Shown here: positions 25,570 through 41,908 of the stretch, in pieces | Layout: the number at the start of each line of letters is the position of its first letter | Position numbering within the stretch: the first letter of the stretch is position 1 | DNA from: Microbacterium protaetiae | GTDB taxonomy: Bacteria > Actinomycetota > Actinomycetes > Actinomycetales > Microbacteriaceae | DNA length: 64,000 nucleotides | Assembly: GCF_004135285.1 (NCBI RefSeq) | Contig: NZ_CP035494.1 | Span: 2,046,001-2,110,000, forward strand | Direction of reading: 5' to 3' | The notes under the pieces: generated by a model | Database searches by the model: none | Seen by the model: only the letters and a program-made list of their open reading frames with translations | What the model was told of the DNA's origin: nothing | Made by a program: the position numbers and the translations under genes

Positions 25570-28500
25570 GTGACAGAAGGCGGCTTGCGCGCGGCGGTCC
25601 TGGGCCCGGTGACGGTCGAGGCGCAGCGCGGCCACGTCGAGCTGAGCGGGCCGAACGCCCGGGCGCTGGTGGCCGCACTCGTTCTCGCGGGTGGCACAAT
25701 ACGCAGCGCCGACGCCCTCGCCGACGACATCTGGGGCGACGATCCGCCGAAGAACCCGCGGGCGGCGCTGCAGACGCTGGTCTCGCGCGTCCGCGCGGCG
25801 GCGGGGTCTGAGGCGGTGCGCAGCCTGCCCGGCGGCTATGCGCTGGGCGACGCCGAGACCGACCTCGCCGAGGCCGCGCGCCTTCTCGATGGTGCCGCGG
25901 CCTCCGACGATGCGCTCCCCGCCCTCGATAAGGCCCTTGCGCTCTGGCGTGGCGAACCGGGTGCTGATCTTGAGCCCGCTCCGGTTGCGGTGGCGGTCGC
26001 GGATGCCGCATCCACCCTGCGTTCAAGGCTCGACACCGCGCGGGCTGAGGCACTGAGCGCTGCCGGGCGCGTCGATGAAGCGGTCGCCTCATTGAGCGCT
26101 CGCGCGGCGGCGCACCCGTACGACGAGGCCGCGCACGCGCAGCTCATGCGCACCCTCGCCGATGCCGGTCGCACGGCTGAGGCGCTCAGCGTGTTCGCCG
26201 AGCTGCGCGCTCGCCTGCGCGACGACCTGGGCGCGGACCCGGGCGAGGATATCGCGCAACTGAACGCCGCCTTGTTGCGTGGCGATCCCGCGCGGACCCG
26301 CGTGCGCATCGGCCTGCAGGCGGCGCCGAACGAACTGCTCGGGCGCGGCGCCGATCTGGCCGCCGTGGCGGCTCTGCTCGACCACTCGAGGGTCGTCACC
26401 GTCTTGGGCACGGGAGGGCTGGGCAAGACCCGTCTCGTGCAGGCGGTGGCCGCGGCATCCCACGCTCCCGCCGTCGTGATGGTGCCGCTGGCCGGCGTGC
26501 GCGCCGACGACGACGTCGCCCCCACGATCGCAACGGTGCTCGGCATCAGCGAGGCCTCTCCGGGCGGCCGGCTCGCCGACATCGGGATGCGCCCCGACCT
26601 GCGCGCGCGTGTGATCGGGTTGCTGGGCGAACAGCAGGCCCTCGTGGTGCTCGACAACTGCGAGCAGGTGATCGACGGCGTCGCCGGGTGGGTGGCCGAC
26701 ATGCTCGCGTCGGTTCCGTCACTGCATGTGCTCACGACCAGTCGCACGCCCTTGGCGATGGCCGGCGAAGCCGTGTACCCGCTTGCTCCGCTCGCGCTCG
26801 ACGAGACGGGCGAGGCGCCGGCCGTGCAGTTGTTCCTGGAACGGGCTCGCGCGGTGCGGCCCGGCGCATCCCTTCCCATCGACGTGGTCACGCGGTTGTG
26901 CACCCACCTGGACGGATTGCCGCTGGCCATCGAGCTCGCCGCTGCGCGCGTGCGGACGATGACGCCCCAGCAGATCGAGCAGCGCCTGCAGGACCGGTTC
27001 GCGCTGCTGACCACCGGCGACCGCACCGCGCCCGAGCGCCATCGCACGCTCGAGGCGGTGATCGGCTGGAGCTGGGATCTGCTCGACGACCAGGCGCGCC
27101 GGGCCATGGTCGTGCTCGCGGTGCTGCCCGACGGGTTCGGCGCCGACACCGCCGCGGGCGTGCTCGGCGAGCCCGTCGACGACGTCATCGACCGGCTCGT
27201 GTCGCAGTCGCTGCTGCTGGTCGCCGAGAGCCGCGTCGGGCACGTGCGATTCCGGATGCTCGAAACGATCCGCGAATACGCGCTGGCGCGGCTGGCCGAC
27301 GAGCCGGATGGCATCGAGTCAGCGTGGGACCGCGTCACGTCGTGGGCGTGGCGTTTCAGCGTGGAGCGCCTCAACCGCGCGTTCGAGAGGGAGACGCACG
27401 CCGAGATCCGTGACGAGCATGCGAACCTCATAGCGGTGCTGCGGCGGGCGATAGATCGCGGCGACGATGAGACGACCATCCTGCTCTTCGCGCTGCTCGC
27501 ACAGACCTGGATGGTGATGGGGGCGTTCACCGAAATGGCGTCGTTCGCCTTGGCGGCGTTCGAGGTGGTCCAGCGCGCCCGCGAGGGCCGGGTTCCGGTC
27601 GAGGCTCTCGTGACGACGCTGATCGTCGCCACTTTCGTCGGGCAGGCAGAGGCGGGCGCCCCGTCCCTGCGGTTCATCGCCCGCATCCGGATTCTGCGGC
27701 GCCGGCATCCTGACATGAATGAACCCATCGGCGCGTTCGCCGGGGCCCTCATCGACATCCTGGCCGCGGGCATCGCCGGCGGGGTGGATGCCGTGAACGG
27801 GGTGTTGCAGACGATGGCGGCCTCGTCGCACCCCGCGACGCAGCTGGTCGGCGAGACGCTCATGTCGCAGTTCGCCGAGAATGAGGGGCGTCCCGAAGTC
27901 GCGTTGGCCAGTTCGCTGCGGTCGTGGGAGCTCGCACGTGCCTCGGGCGCGGAGTGGTTCGCCGCGATGGCGGCGTCATCTGTGGCGCAGCTGGCCAGTC
28001 AGACCGACCAGCCGGCGCTCGCCCTGGAGTGGCTGGATCGCGCGGATCGAGGGTACGAGCTCTTCGGCGCCGCTCAGCAGCAGCATCAGATCGCGTGGCT
28101 TCGCGGGACGAATCTGGTCACTCTCGGCGATATCGCCGCCGCGCGCGAGGTCTTTGCGGCGCTGGCGGCCTCGAACGAACTGACCGAGGACGGCCTGGAG
28201 ACAGCATCCATCGGCGTCTACGGCCTGGCCGAGACGGCCCGTCGGGAGGGGGATCTGGATGCCGCGGCTGCACACTTCGACCGCGCGCTGAGCCTGTTCT
28301 CGTCATCGCCGCAACGCGGATCGCCGTGGTATCAGATGATGATGGCCGGGGCGCTGTCGGCCGTCGTATTCGACGGGCTGCTCACACCCGAGCGGCGGAA
28401 CGCGTGGGCACGGCGGCTGCGCACCCGCACTCTCGCCGTGATGCGGCAGCGGCAGGGCCCGGGCATGGCAGACCATCCGGTGCTGGGCACCGTGCTGATG

Positions 28501-28761
28501 GGCTGGTCGGCGTGGGCGCTGCAGGAGGCCGGCGACGAGCGGGGCCTGGAGGCCCTCGTGCTGGCGGAGCGGCTGGGTGCGCGGCAAGATCTGTGGAGCC
28601 TGCGCTGGCAAGAGCACGAGGCCCACGCCGTCGGGCTCGTCGGCGCCGAACGGCTCGAGGCCGCGCGGGCAGCGGCATCCACTCTCTCGCACGACCGGCT
28701 GCTGCCGCGCGCGCTGGACCTTCTGCGACGGGCCGGAGATGCGACCAGGCCCGCGCCCTGA
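25570..28761 (+). CDS. AfsR/SARP-type transcriptional regulator with NB-ARC ATPase and TPR domains
   Basis: A 1063-residue regulator. Residues 1 to about 90 form a winged-helix DNA-binding domain and about 95-235 a bacterial transcriptional activation domain (BTAD). The NB-ARC ATPase follows, with P-loop GTGGLGKT near residue 279 and Walker B ALVVLDNCEQV, then the arm/winged-helix part (RHRTLEAVIGWSWDLLDDQ) and a long helical TPR-like C terminus. Relatives such as AfsR control secondary metabolism or stress programmes in Streptomyces. The GTG start is probably leaderless. It converges on the DrrAB-type transporter across a shared terminator; target genes are unknown. Confidence 0.93.
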   Translation: MTEGGLRAAVLGPVTVEAQRGHVELSGPNARALVAALVLAGGTIRSADALADDIWGDDPPKNPRAALQTLVSRVRAAAGSEAVRSLPGGYALGDAETDLAEAARLLDGAAASDDALPALDKALALWRGEPGADLEPAPVAVAVADAASTLRSRLDTARAEALSAAGRVDEAVASLSARAAAHPYDEAAHAQLMRTLADAGRTAEALSVFAELRARLRDDLGADPGEDIAQLNAALLRGDPARTRVRIGLQAAPNELLGRGADLAAVAALLDHSRVVTVLGTGGLGKTRLVQAVAAASHAPAVVMVPLAGVRADDDVAPTIATVLGISEASPGGRLADIGMRPDLRARVIGLLGEQQALVVLDNCEQVIDGVAGWVADMLASVPSLHVLTTSRTPLAMAGEAVYPLAPLALDETGEAPAVQLFLERARAVRPGASLPIDVVTRLCTHLDGLPLAIELAAARVRTMTPQQIEQRLQDRFALLTTGDRTAPERHRTLEAVIGWSWDLLDDQARRAMVVLAVLPDGFGADTAAGVLGEPVDDVIDRLVSQSLLLVAESRVGHVRFRMLETIREYALARLADEPDGIESAWDRVTSWAWRFSVERLNRAFERETHAEIRDEHANLIAVLRRAIDRGDDETTILLFALLAQTWMVMGAFTEMASFALAAFEVVQRAREGRVPVEALVTTLIVATFVGQAEAGAPSLRFIARIRILRRRHPDMNEPIGAFAGALIDILAAGIAGGVDAVNGVLQTMAASSHPATQLVGETLMSQFAENEGRPEVALASSLRSWELARASGAEWFAAMAASSVAQLASQTDQPALALEWLDRADRGYELFGAAQQQHQIAWLRGTNLVTLGDIAAAREVFAALAASNELTEDGLETASIGVYGLAETARREGDLDAAAAHFDRALSLFSSSPQRGSPWYQMMMAGALSAVVFDGLLTPERRNAWARRLRTRTLAVMRQRQGPGMADHPVLGTVLMGWSAWALQEAGDERGLEALVLAERLGARQDLWSLRWQEHEAHAVGLVGAERLEAARAAASTLSHDRLLPRALDLLRRAGDATRPAP

Positions 28762-28779
28762 GTCAGGACGCGGGCCTGG
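28745..28779. terminator. Bidirectional hairpin between the AfsR-like and exporter genes
   Basis: CCAGGCCCGCG and CGCGGGCCTGG form a perfect 11-bp stem with a 13-nt loop that includes the regulator's stop codon. Convergent genes on both sides could use it. Confidence 0.75.
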
Positions 28780-28788
28780 AAGCGCGGG

Positions 28789-29613
28789 TCAGGCCTTGCG
28801 CATGTACGCCCGCACGGTCAGCGGCGCGAAGATCGCCACGATGACGGCGGCACCGAGCAGCGAGATCCAGGCGTCGCCGGTGATGGCGCCGTTGTTGGCG
28901 AGCTCGCGCACCGCGGTGACCAGGTGCGACACCGGGTTGACGTTCACGAACCACTGCAGCCAGTCGGGCATCGTCGACGGGTCGACGAAGGCGTTCGAGA
29001 AGAACGTCAGCGGGAAGAGCACGATCATCGAGATGCCCTGCACGCTGCCGGCGGTGCGGGCGATCACGCCGAAGAAGGCGAAGATCCAGCTGATCGCCCA
29101 CGAGCAGACGATGACCAGGATGCCGGCGAGCACGACGTTCCCGATGCCGCCGGCCGGGTGATACCCCATCACGAAGCCCATCACGAAGGTGAGCGTGGTT
29201 GCGATCGCATACCGTACGGTGTCGGCCAGCAGCGCGCCCGACAGCGGCGCAATGCGCGCGATGGGCAATGAGCGGAACCTGTCGAACACGCCCTTGTCCA
29301 TGTCTTCGCGCAACTGCGTTCCGGTCACGACCGAGGTCGTGATCACCGTCTGCACGAGAATGCCCGGAATCAGCACCGGCAGATAGTTCTGCACGTTGCC
29401 GGCGATGGCGCCGCCGAACAGGAACGCGAACATCAGTGTGAAGATGATCGGCTGCACCGTGACATCCACGAGCTGTTCCGGGGTGCGACGGATCTTGACG
29501 AGTCCGCGGTAGGCCATGGTGAAGGTGTTGGCCAGCGTCTGGGTGATGCTGATGCGGTTCTTCAGTTCGCGATCGTTCGCGGGGACGATGCGGGTGGCGG
29601 TGAGGGTGGTCAT
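28789..29613 (-). CDS. ABC-2 type transporter permease (DrrB-like)
   Basis: A 274-residue permease of the ABC-2/DrrB family with six membrane segments (near 50-72, 80-103, 125-150, 160-182, 188-208 and 247-268) and the family loop GTQLREDMDKGVFDRFRSLP. It forms an exporter with the ATPase upstream. The ATG at 29613 overlaps the ATPase stop (ATGA). Relatives export daunorubicin and other lipophilic compounds, or envelope lipids; the substrate here is not predictable. Confidence 0.94.
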   Translation of the reverse strand: MTTLTATRIVPANDRELKNRISITQTLANTFTMAYRGLVKIRRTPEQLVDVTVQPIIFTLMFAFLFGGAIAGNVQNYLPVLIPGILVQTVITTSVVTGTQLREDMDKGVFDRFRSLPIARIAPLSGALLADTVRYAIATTLTFVMGFVMGYHPAGGIGNVVLAGILVIVCSWAISWIFAFFGVIARTAGSVQGISMIVLFPLTFFSNAFVDPSTMPDWLQWFVNVNPVSHLVTAVRELANNGAITGDAWISLLGAAVIVAIFAPLTVRAYMRKA

Positions 29614-30599
29614 GCCGACACCTCTTCTTTCTGGGCGACGTCGGCCTGGTCGGCTGCGTCGTGTCCGGTGATGGTGAGGAAGACTTCGTCGAGCGTGGGC
29701 TTCTGCACGCTCATCTCGGTGATGTGGATGCCCGCCTCGCGCAGGGTGATCAGAAGCTCGGCGACGCGGTCGGCGTCGGCCATGGGCGCGGTGATGCGGG
29801 ATGCCTCCGGGGAGAGGGTTCCGGTCACGCCGAGCACGCGCTCGATGGCACGGAGGGCATCGGAGGTGTCGGCCGCATCGGCCAGGCGCAGCTGCAGGCT
29901 CGAGGTGCCCACCGACGACTTGAGTTCGTCGGCGGTGCCCTCGGCCACCACGCGGCCGCGGTCGATGACCGCGATGCGATCGGCCAGCTGGTCGGCTTCG
30001 TCGAGGTACTGCGTGGTCAGCACGACCGTCGACCCTGTCGCGACGAGCTCGCGGATGGTGTCCCACATCTGGCCGCGGGTGCGCGGGTCCAGACCTGTGG
30101 TCGGCTCGTCGAGGAAGATCAGCGGAGGCTGTGCGATGAGGGATGCCGCCAGGTCAAGGCGTCGGCGCATGCCGCCCGAGAACTTCTTCAGCGGCCGGCG
30201 CGCGGCATCCGTCAATCCGAACCGCTCCAGCAGATCGGTCGACTTCGCGCGCGCCTCAATGCGGGAGAGCCCGAGCAAGCGGCCGAAGATGACGAGGTTC
30301 TCGGTGGCCGAGAGTGTCTCATCGACCGAGGCGAACTGGCCCGTGACGCCGATCAGCTGACGCACGATGTTGGGCTCGCGCACCACGTCGTGACCGAAGA
30401 TGCGGCCGGAGCCGCCGTCGGGACGCAGGAGCGTGGCGAGCATGTTGATGGTGGTGGTCTTGCCGGCGCCGTTGGGACCGAGCACTCCGTAGACGGTCCC
30501 GGTCTTCACTCGCAGATCGACGCCGTCGACCGCGCGGTTGGAACCGAAGACCTTCACGAGGGAGTCGGCCTCAACGGCCCATTCGGTGGAAGTTGTCAT
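29610..30599 (-). CDS. ABC transporter ATP-binding protein (DrrA-like)
   Basis: A 329-residue ATPase of the daunorubicin-resistance DrrA type: Walker A GPNGAGKTTT, Q-loop GQFASVDETLSATENL, signature KFSGGMRRRLDLA, Walker B LIFLDEPTTGLD, H-loop TTQYLDEADQLADR and the DrrA C-terminal region ending in LDEVFLTITGHD. The ATG at 30599 was chosen because the protein aligns from VEADSLVKVFGSNRAVDGVD; the frame extends to 31208 only as antisense to the next gene. An inverted repeat TTGTCACATGACAA (30593-30606) spans the start codon and could be an operator. Confidence 0.94.
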   Translation of the reverse strand: MTTSTEWAVEADSLVKVFGSNRAVDGVDLRVKTGTVYGVLGPNGAGKTTTINMLATLLRPDGGSGRIFGHDVVREPNIVRQLIGVTGQFASVDETLSATENLVIFGRLLGLSRIEARAKSTDLLERFGLTDAARRPLKKFSGGMRRRLDLAASLIAQPPLIFLDEPTTGLDPRTRGQMWDTIRELVATGSTVVLTTQYLDEADQLADRIAVIDRGRVVAEGTADELKSSVGTSSLQLRLADAADTSDALRAIERVLGVTGTLSPEASRITAPMADADRVAELLITLREAGIHITEMSVQKPTLDEVFLTITGHDAADQADVAQKEEVSA

Positions 30600-30606
30600 G
30601 TGACAA
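30593..30606. promoter_or_regulatory. Inverted repeat overlapping the drrA-like start codon
   Basis: On the minus strand TTGTCA-CA-TGACAA has perfect 6-bp arms and contains the ATG. It may be a repressor site, but no regulator of known specificity is adjacent. Confidence 0.3.
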
Positions 30607-30667
30607 GCATCCACACCCGCACTTTCATGGCTCTGTCGTCGCGCTGTCGCGTGCTGTCGGAGGCTGT

Positions 30668-31534
30668 CTACCGTTCGAACAGCGACGACTTCGGCGCCGG
30701 CGACGGCCGTGCCGCGGCATCCGTCACCGGAGCCAGCGCACCGGCGAACTCGTCGATCTCGCGGCCCTGGGCGACCTTCGCCGGGTGAGGGCCTGCGGCC
30801 ATCAGTCGCGGCAGCCACTGCGTGGGCAGCTCGGTCGCCGAGGCCGCGATCACGAGGTTGCCGAACCGGCGACCCTTGAGCGTCTGCACCTCGGCGAGCA
30901 CTATCACGTGCTCGAGCACCGCGCGCACGGTGGCCACCTGCTGTCGGGCGAAGGCGAGTCCGGCGCCGTCGGCGACGTTGACCAGCAGCACCCCCGTCGG
31001 TGCGAGCAGGTGGGATGCCGCGCGGTAGAACTCCACCGAGGTGAGGTGTGCGGGCGTCTGGGCGCCGGCGTAGACATCCGAGACCACGAGATCGACAGCG
31101 CCGGTCAGAGCGGGCGGCAGCCGGTCGAGCCCCGCCCGGGCATCGCCGATGCGCACGCGGATCGCGGCGTTCTTCGGCAGCGGCAGGTGCTCGCGCACGA
31201 GGTCCCACAGCGCGGGTTCGAGTTCGATCACCTGCTGGCGCGAGCCTGGCCGGGTGTGCGCGATGTAGCGCGGGATGGTCAGGGCGCCGCCACCCAGGTG
31301 CACGGCGGTGAGCGGCTGGCCGGGCAGGTGCAGCTGGTCGATGACCGCGCCCATGCGCGCGACGTATTCGAAGTGCAGGTGGGTCGGATCGTCCAGGTCG
31401 ACGTGCGACTGGGGCGTGTCGCCGACCATCAACTCGAAGCCGCTCGTATACGGGCTGGGCACGATGCGGGCGAGGGTGCCGTCGCTCAGCCGTGCCTGCG
31501 GCGCGTCTTGGTCGCGCGCTCTCGTTCTGCCCAC
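30668..31534 (-). CDS. Spermidine synthase-like (class I methyltransferase fold) protein
   Basis: A 288-residue protein with the spermidine-synthase fold: the nucleotide/dcSAM site AVHLGGGALTIPRYIA, the acidic motif VIELEP, IGDARAGLD and the catalytic-loop equivalent VVSDVYAGAQTP (Asp retained). It lacks the N-terminal membrane part of fused MFS/spermidine synthases. Whether it makes polyamines or acts as a methyltransferase cannot be read from the sequence. GTG at 31534 is 7 nt after TACCGT on the minus strand, favouring a leaderless start; GTG at 31543 is the longer alternative. Confidence 0.82.
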   Translation of the reverse strand: MGRTRARDQDAPQARLSDGTLARIVPSPYTSGFELMVGDTPQSHVDLDDPTHLHFEYVARMGAVIDQLHLPGQPLTAVHLGGGALTIPRYIAHTRPGSRQQVIELEPALWDLVREHLPLPKNAAIRVRIGDARAGLDRLPPALTGAVDLVVSDVYAGAQTPAHLTSVEFYRAASHLLAPTGVLLVNVADGAGLAFARQQVATVRAVLEHVIVLAEVQTLKGRRFGNLVIAASATELPTQWLPRLMAAGPHPAKVAQGREIDEFAGALAPVTDAAARPSPAPKSSLFER

Positions 31535-31561
31535 GGCGACCACGGTACCCGGGTGAGGCGT

Positions 31562-31643
31562 TCAGAACTCATCCCCTCCGTGCGCGAAGCGCGCACAATC
31601 GGCCCGGAACCGGCCCGCGCGGCCCGGATGAGATGAGTTCTGA
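31562..31643. repeat. 82-bp palindromic element, copy 1 (TCAGAACTCATC ends)
   Basis: Perfect 12-bp terminal inverted repeats TCAGAACTCATC (31562-31573) and GATGAGTTCTGA (31632-31643) enclose an inner hairpin GTGCGCG-AAG-CGCGCAC (31580-31596). The element sits in the divergent gap between the spermidine-synthase-like gene and pxpA. Elements of similar size and ends lie at 33187-33266 and 46005-46090. Confidence 0.8.
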
Positions 31644-31669
31644 GCATGCCGCCGCCGACTCTGCGGCGC

Positions 31670-31675
31670 TACCGT
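31670..31675 (+). promoter_or_regulatory. -10 box for leaderless start of pxpA
   Basis: TACCGT ends 6 nt before the ATG at 31682 (GGGCAT between). No Shine-Dalgarno sequence is present. Confidence 0.6.
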
Positions 31676-31681
31676 GGGCAT

Positions 31682-32437
31682 ATGGGCGCGATCGACCTCA
31701 ACGCCGACCTCGGTGAGACCATCGACGGCCTGCCGACGGCCGACGACGAGGCGATGTTCGCGCTGATCTCCAGCGCCAGCATCGCCTGCGGTGCCCATGC
31801 GGGTGATGCGGCCTCCATGCACGCCGCCGCCGCGCGCGCGGCGCGCACCGGCGTGGCGATCGGTGCCCATCCGTCCTTTCCCGACCGCGCGAACTTCGGC
31901 CGTCTCGTGGTGAGAATGGATGCCGCAGACCTGCGCGCCACCGTGGCCGAACAGCTCGCCGCACTCGAGGGCGCCGGTGCCGACATCCGCTATGTCAAGC
32001 CGCACGGGGCGCTGTACCACGCCGCCGGCGCCGACCCCGAGCAGGCCGAGGCCGTTGCCGCCGCAGTCGCCGAGCTGAGCGAGCGGCTCGGCCGCGGCAT
32101 CCCGGTTCTCGCACAGGGAGAAGCGCTCGCCGCCGCCGCTGCTGCCATCGGCCTGCCGTTCTACCGTGAGGCGTTCCTCGACCGCGGCTACCGCGCCGAC
32201 GGCACTCTCGTGCCGCGCGGTGAACCCGGCGATCTGCTGCACGACCCCGATGCCGTCGCCGAGCGCGCACTGCGGCTGGCCCGTGCCGGCGACGTCGATG
32301 CCGTGGACGGCACCGTTGTGGGAGTGGACGCCGTCTCGTTCTGCCTGCACGGCGACACCGCGGCCTCGCTGCAGCTGGCCCGCGCGGTACGCGCGGCGCT
32401 GGATGCGGCCGGCGTGGAGGTGCGGGCGCCGTGGTGA
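31682..32437 (+). CDS. pxpA: 5-oxoprolinase subunit A (LamB/YcsF family)
   Basis: A 251-residue LamB/YcsF protein. With PxpB and PxpC it hydrolyses 5-oxoproline (pyroglutamate) to glutamate using ATP, removing a spontaneous breakdown product of glutamine and glutamate. Family motifs visible: MGAIDLNADLGE at the N terminus, SIACGAHAGD, GAHPSFPD, YVKPHGALYH, FLDRGYRADGTLVPRG and SFCLHGDT. The ATG at 31682 is leaderless. The stop codon lies within the start region of pxpBC (GTGGTGA), indicating coupling. Confidence 0.96.
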   Translation: MGAIDLNADLGETIDGLPTADDEAMFALISSASIACGAHAGDAASMHAAAARAARTGVAIGAHPSFPDRANFGRLVVRMDAADLRATVAEQLAALEGAGADIRYVKPHGALYHAAGADPEQAEAVAAAVAELSERLGRGIPVLAQGEALAAAAAAIGLPFYREAFLDRGYRADGTLVPRGEPGDLLHDPDAVAERALRLARAGDVDAVDGTVVGVDAVSFCLHGDTAASLQLARAVRAALDAAGVEVRAPW

Positions 32438-34152
32438 CGATCCTGCCGTTCGGCGACCGCGCTCTGCTGGCCGAGACCGCTCCCGGCGAGGCGCTCGCGC
32501 TGCACGCTGGGCTGGCGACATCCCGCCCCGACGGCGTCGTCGACATCGTGCCCGGCGCCCGCACGGTGCTCGTGCGCGTCGACCCCCGGGCCCTGCCACT
32601 GTCGGCCGTGCACGCGTGGATCGAGCGCACCGCCGAGGCGCCGGGAGAGGATGCCGCAGCCTGTGCCCCGCGCACCGTCGAGCTGGACATCGCCTACGAC
32701 GGCCCCGATCTCGCCGACACGGCTGGGCTGCTCGGGGTGAGCGTCGAGGCACTGGTGGCGCAGCACCGCGACACCGCCTGGACGGTGGCGTTCACCGGCT
32801 TCGCGCCGGGATTCGGATACCTTCTCGGCGACGGGTGGCCGTTCGATGTGCCGCGGCTCGACGACCCGCGCACGCGCGTGCCCGCCGGCGCGGTGGGGCT
32901 GGCGGGGGCGTATTGCGGCGCGTACCCGCGCGCGACGCCGGGCGGATGGCGGCTTATCGGCACGACGCGTGCACGGCTGTTCGATCCGGACGCCGCCGAC
33001 CCGGCACTGCTCACACCCGGCACCCGGGTGCGGTTCGTCGAAGCGGAGGTCGGGGGGCCCGGCGCGGGCGGCGGCGGCGGCGCGGGCGGCGCGGCCGGTG
33101 ACGCCGGCGCGGGCGGCGCGGCCGGTGACGCCGGTGCGGGCGGCGCGGCCGATGACGCCGGCGCGGGCGGCGCGGCCGGTGGCGTGCAGAACTCAGCCGA
33201 CATCGACGCCATCCGGCACCAAGAGGCCGTTTCCGGGGCAGGGGCGACGAGATCGACGGAGTTCTGGACGGCGAGCGGGCCTGGCCCGGCATTCGAGGTG
33301 ATCGAGCCGGGGCTGCGCACCACGGTGCAGGACCTCGGCCGGCCCGGCCACGCGAGCATCGGCATCGCGGCATCGGGCGCGCTGGATCGCGCGGCGCTGC
33401 GCGCCGCAAACCGGCTGGTCGGCAACACCGAGGGCGCCGCCGGCCTTGAGATCACGATGGGCGGCCTGCGCGCCGTCGCCCGGCGCGACTTGTGGATAGC
33501 GTTGACCGGGGCATGGGGGCCGATCTCGATCGGCGGCCGCGATGTCGACCCCGACGAGGCACTGGAGTGGCCGTCGGGCGTCGAACTGGCCGTCGGGTGG
33601 GCCGCGCATGGCGCACGCACCTACCTGGCGGTGCGCGGCGGGATCGCTGCGCCGGTCGTCGCCGGCTCACGGTCGACCGACATCATGGCCGGACTCGGCC
33701 CCGCGCCGCTGCAGGCGGGCGCTGTCGTGGCCACCGCGGATGCGGCATCCGGGCCTGTTCCGCCCGCCGAACCGGTGATGGCGATGCCGCCGCCCGACCA
33801 GCTCGCGCTCCCGCTCGCTCCCGGTCCGCGCTCCGACTGGTTCACGGCATCCGCCCGCCGCACGCTCTTCGACACGGTCTGGACCGTCAGCGACCGTGCC
33901 GACCGGGTCGGCATGCGGCTGGAGGGTCCGGTGCTCGATCGGGTTCGCGCGGGCGAGCTTCCCAGCGAGGGCATGCTCCCCGGTGCGATGCAGGTGCCGC
34001 CCGACGGCCGACCGACGGTCCTGCTGGCCGATGGACCGGTCACGGGCGGGTATCCGGTGATTGCGGTGGTGGTGGATGCCGCGCTCGATGCGCTCGCGCA
34101 GGCGCGACCGGGTACCCGCATCCGGTTCCGACACGCCCACCCGCCGCCCTGA
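32431..34152 (+). CDS. pxpBC: 5-oxoprolinase subunits B and C fused by a repeat-rich linker
   Basis: A 573-residue fusion. Residues 1 to about 208 are PxpB (KipI-like; FTGFAPGFGYLLG and RVPAGAVGLAG are diagnostic). About 288-573 are PxpC (KipA/biotin-carboxylase-like; EPGLRTTVQDLGRPGH and GRPTVLLADGPVTGGYPVIAVV). In many bacteria these are separate genes. The linker (209-287) has 3.5 copies of the nonapeptide GAAGDAGAG, encoded by 27-bp tandem repeats, followed by about 27 residues encoded by an inserted 80-bp palindromic element (33187-33266). The start is GTG at 32431 or 32434, overlapping pxpA. Confidence 0.93.
   Translation: MVTILPFGDRALLAETAPGEALALHAGLATSRPDGVVDIVPGARTVLVRVDPRALPLSAVHAWIERTAEAPGEDAAACAPRTVELDIAYDGPDLADTAGLLGVSVEALVAQHRDTAWTVAFTGFAPGFGYLLGDGWPFDVPRLDDPRTRVPAGAVGLAGAYCGAYPRATPGGWRLIGTTRARLFDPDAADPALLTPGTRVRFVEAEVGGPGAGGGGGAGGAAGDAGAGGAAGDAGAGGAADDAGAGGAAGGVQNSADIDAIRHQEAVSGAGATRSTEFWTASGPGPAFEVIEPGLRTTVQDLGRPGHASIGIAASGALDRAALRAANRLVGNTEGAAGLEITMGGLRAVARRDLWIALTGAWGPISIGGRDVDPDEALEWPSGVELAVGWAAHGARTYLAVRGGIAAPVVAGSRSTDIMAGLGPAPLQAGAVVATADAASGPVPPAEPVMAMPPPDQLALPLAPGPRSDWFTASARRTLFDTVWTVSDRADRVGMRLEGPVLDRVRAGELPSEGMLPGAMQVPPDGRPTVLLADGPVTGGYPVIAVVVDAALDALAQARPGTRIRFRHAHPPP
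33082..33180. repeat. 27-bp tandem repeats in the pxpBC linker
   Basis: About 3.5 copies of a 27-bp unit (GGCGCGGCCGGTGACGCCGG plus CGCGGGC) in frame, encoding GAAGDAGAG. One copy has Asp for Gly (GATGAC). Confidence 0.88.
33187..33266. repeat. 80-bp palindromic element, copy 2, inside the pxpBC linker
   Basis: Terminal inverted repeats CAGAACTC (33187-33194) and GAGTTCTG (33259-33266), with imperfect symmetry continuing about 16 bp inward on each side (ATCGACG versus CGTCGAT-type matches). Size and ends match copy 1 at 31562-31643. It lies in frame without stop codons. Confidence 0.7.
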
Positions 34153-34164
34153 GGCTGCCGGCTC

Positions 34165-34177
34165 GCGGTTATACCGC
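34165..34177 (+). terminator. Small hairpin after pxpBC
   Basis: GCGGT-TAT-ACCGC forms a 5-bp stem starting 12 bp after the pxpBC stop codon. It is weak and could equally be part of the rpoB upstream region. Confidence 0.3.
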
Positions 34178-34205
34178 AGGATGTGAAACTCGTCAAGAAT
34201 CCGAC

Positions 34206-34234
34206 TGGACATGGCGCGTCGGAAGACATATAGT
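34206..34234 (+). promoter_or_regulatory. Predicted sigma-70-type promoter of rpoBC
   Basis: TGGACA (34206-34211), a 17-bp spacer and TATAGT (34229-34234) form a strong housekeeping-type promoter. The transcription start would be near 34241, leaving a leader of about 185 nt before the TTG start of rpoB. Confidence 0.65.
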
Positions 34235-34426
34235 TGGTAGTTGCGCTCTGGTTCCCCTTGCCTTCATATGGTGGTCGGCTGTGCCTGTGTGCCCCCGCTG
34301 GTTCCCGATGGACTCGTCATGAGCATCCGATGGGCGGCGACGTGAGGCGCTCAGGGTTCGGGGATGAGTGCGCGCCACCTGTCGACAAGGAACCGAAGCC
34401 CGCCCGGGCTCATGGAGGTTATCCCC

Positions 34427-37921
<3,495 letters not shown>

Positions 37922-37967
37922 TCCGGCCAGGCCCACACACACTTTTTCAAGGCACACAGGAGAAAAC

Positions 37968-41843
<3,876 letters not shown>

Positions 41844-41855
41844 CGCACCCGTTCC

Positions 41856-41889
41856 AGGAAGGCCCTCGGCATGCGCCGGGGGCCTTCCT
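41856..41889 (+). terminator. Terminator of the rpoBC operon
   Basis: AGGAAGGCCCTCGGC and GCCGGGGGCCTTCCT pair at 14 of 15 positions around an ATGC loop, starting 12 bp after the rpoC stop. The right arm is followed by CGTGTG with no U-tract. Confidence 0.88.
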
Positions 41890-41908
41890 CGTGTGCGCCC
41901 GCCTCGCG

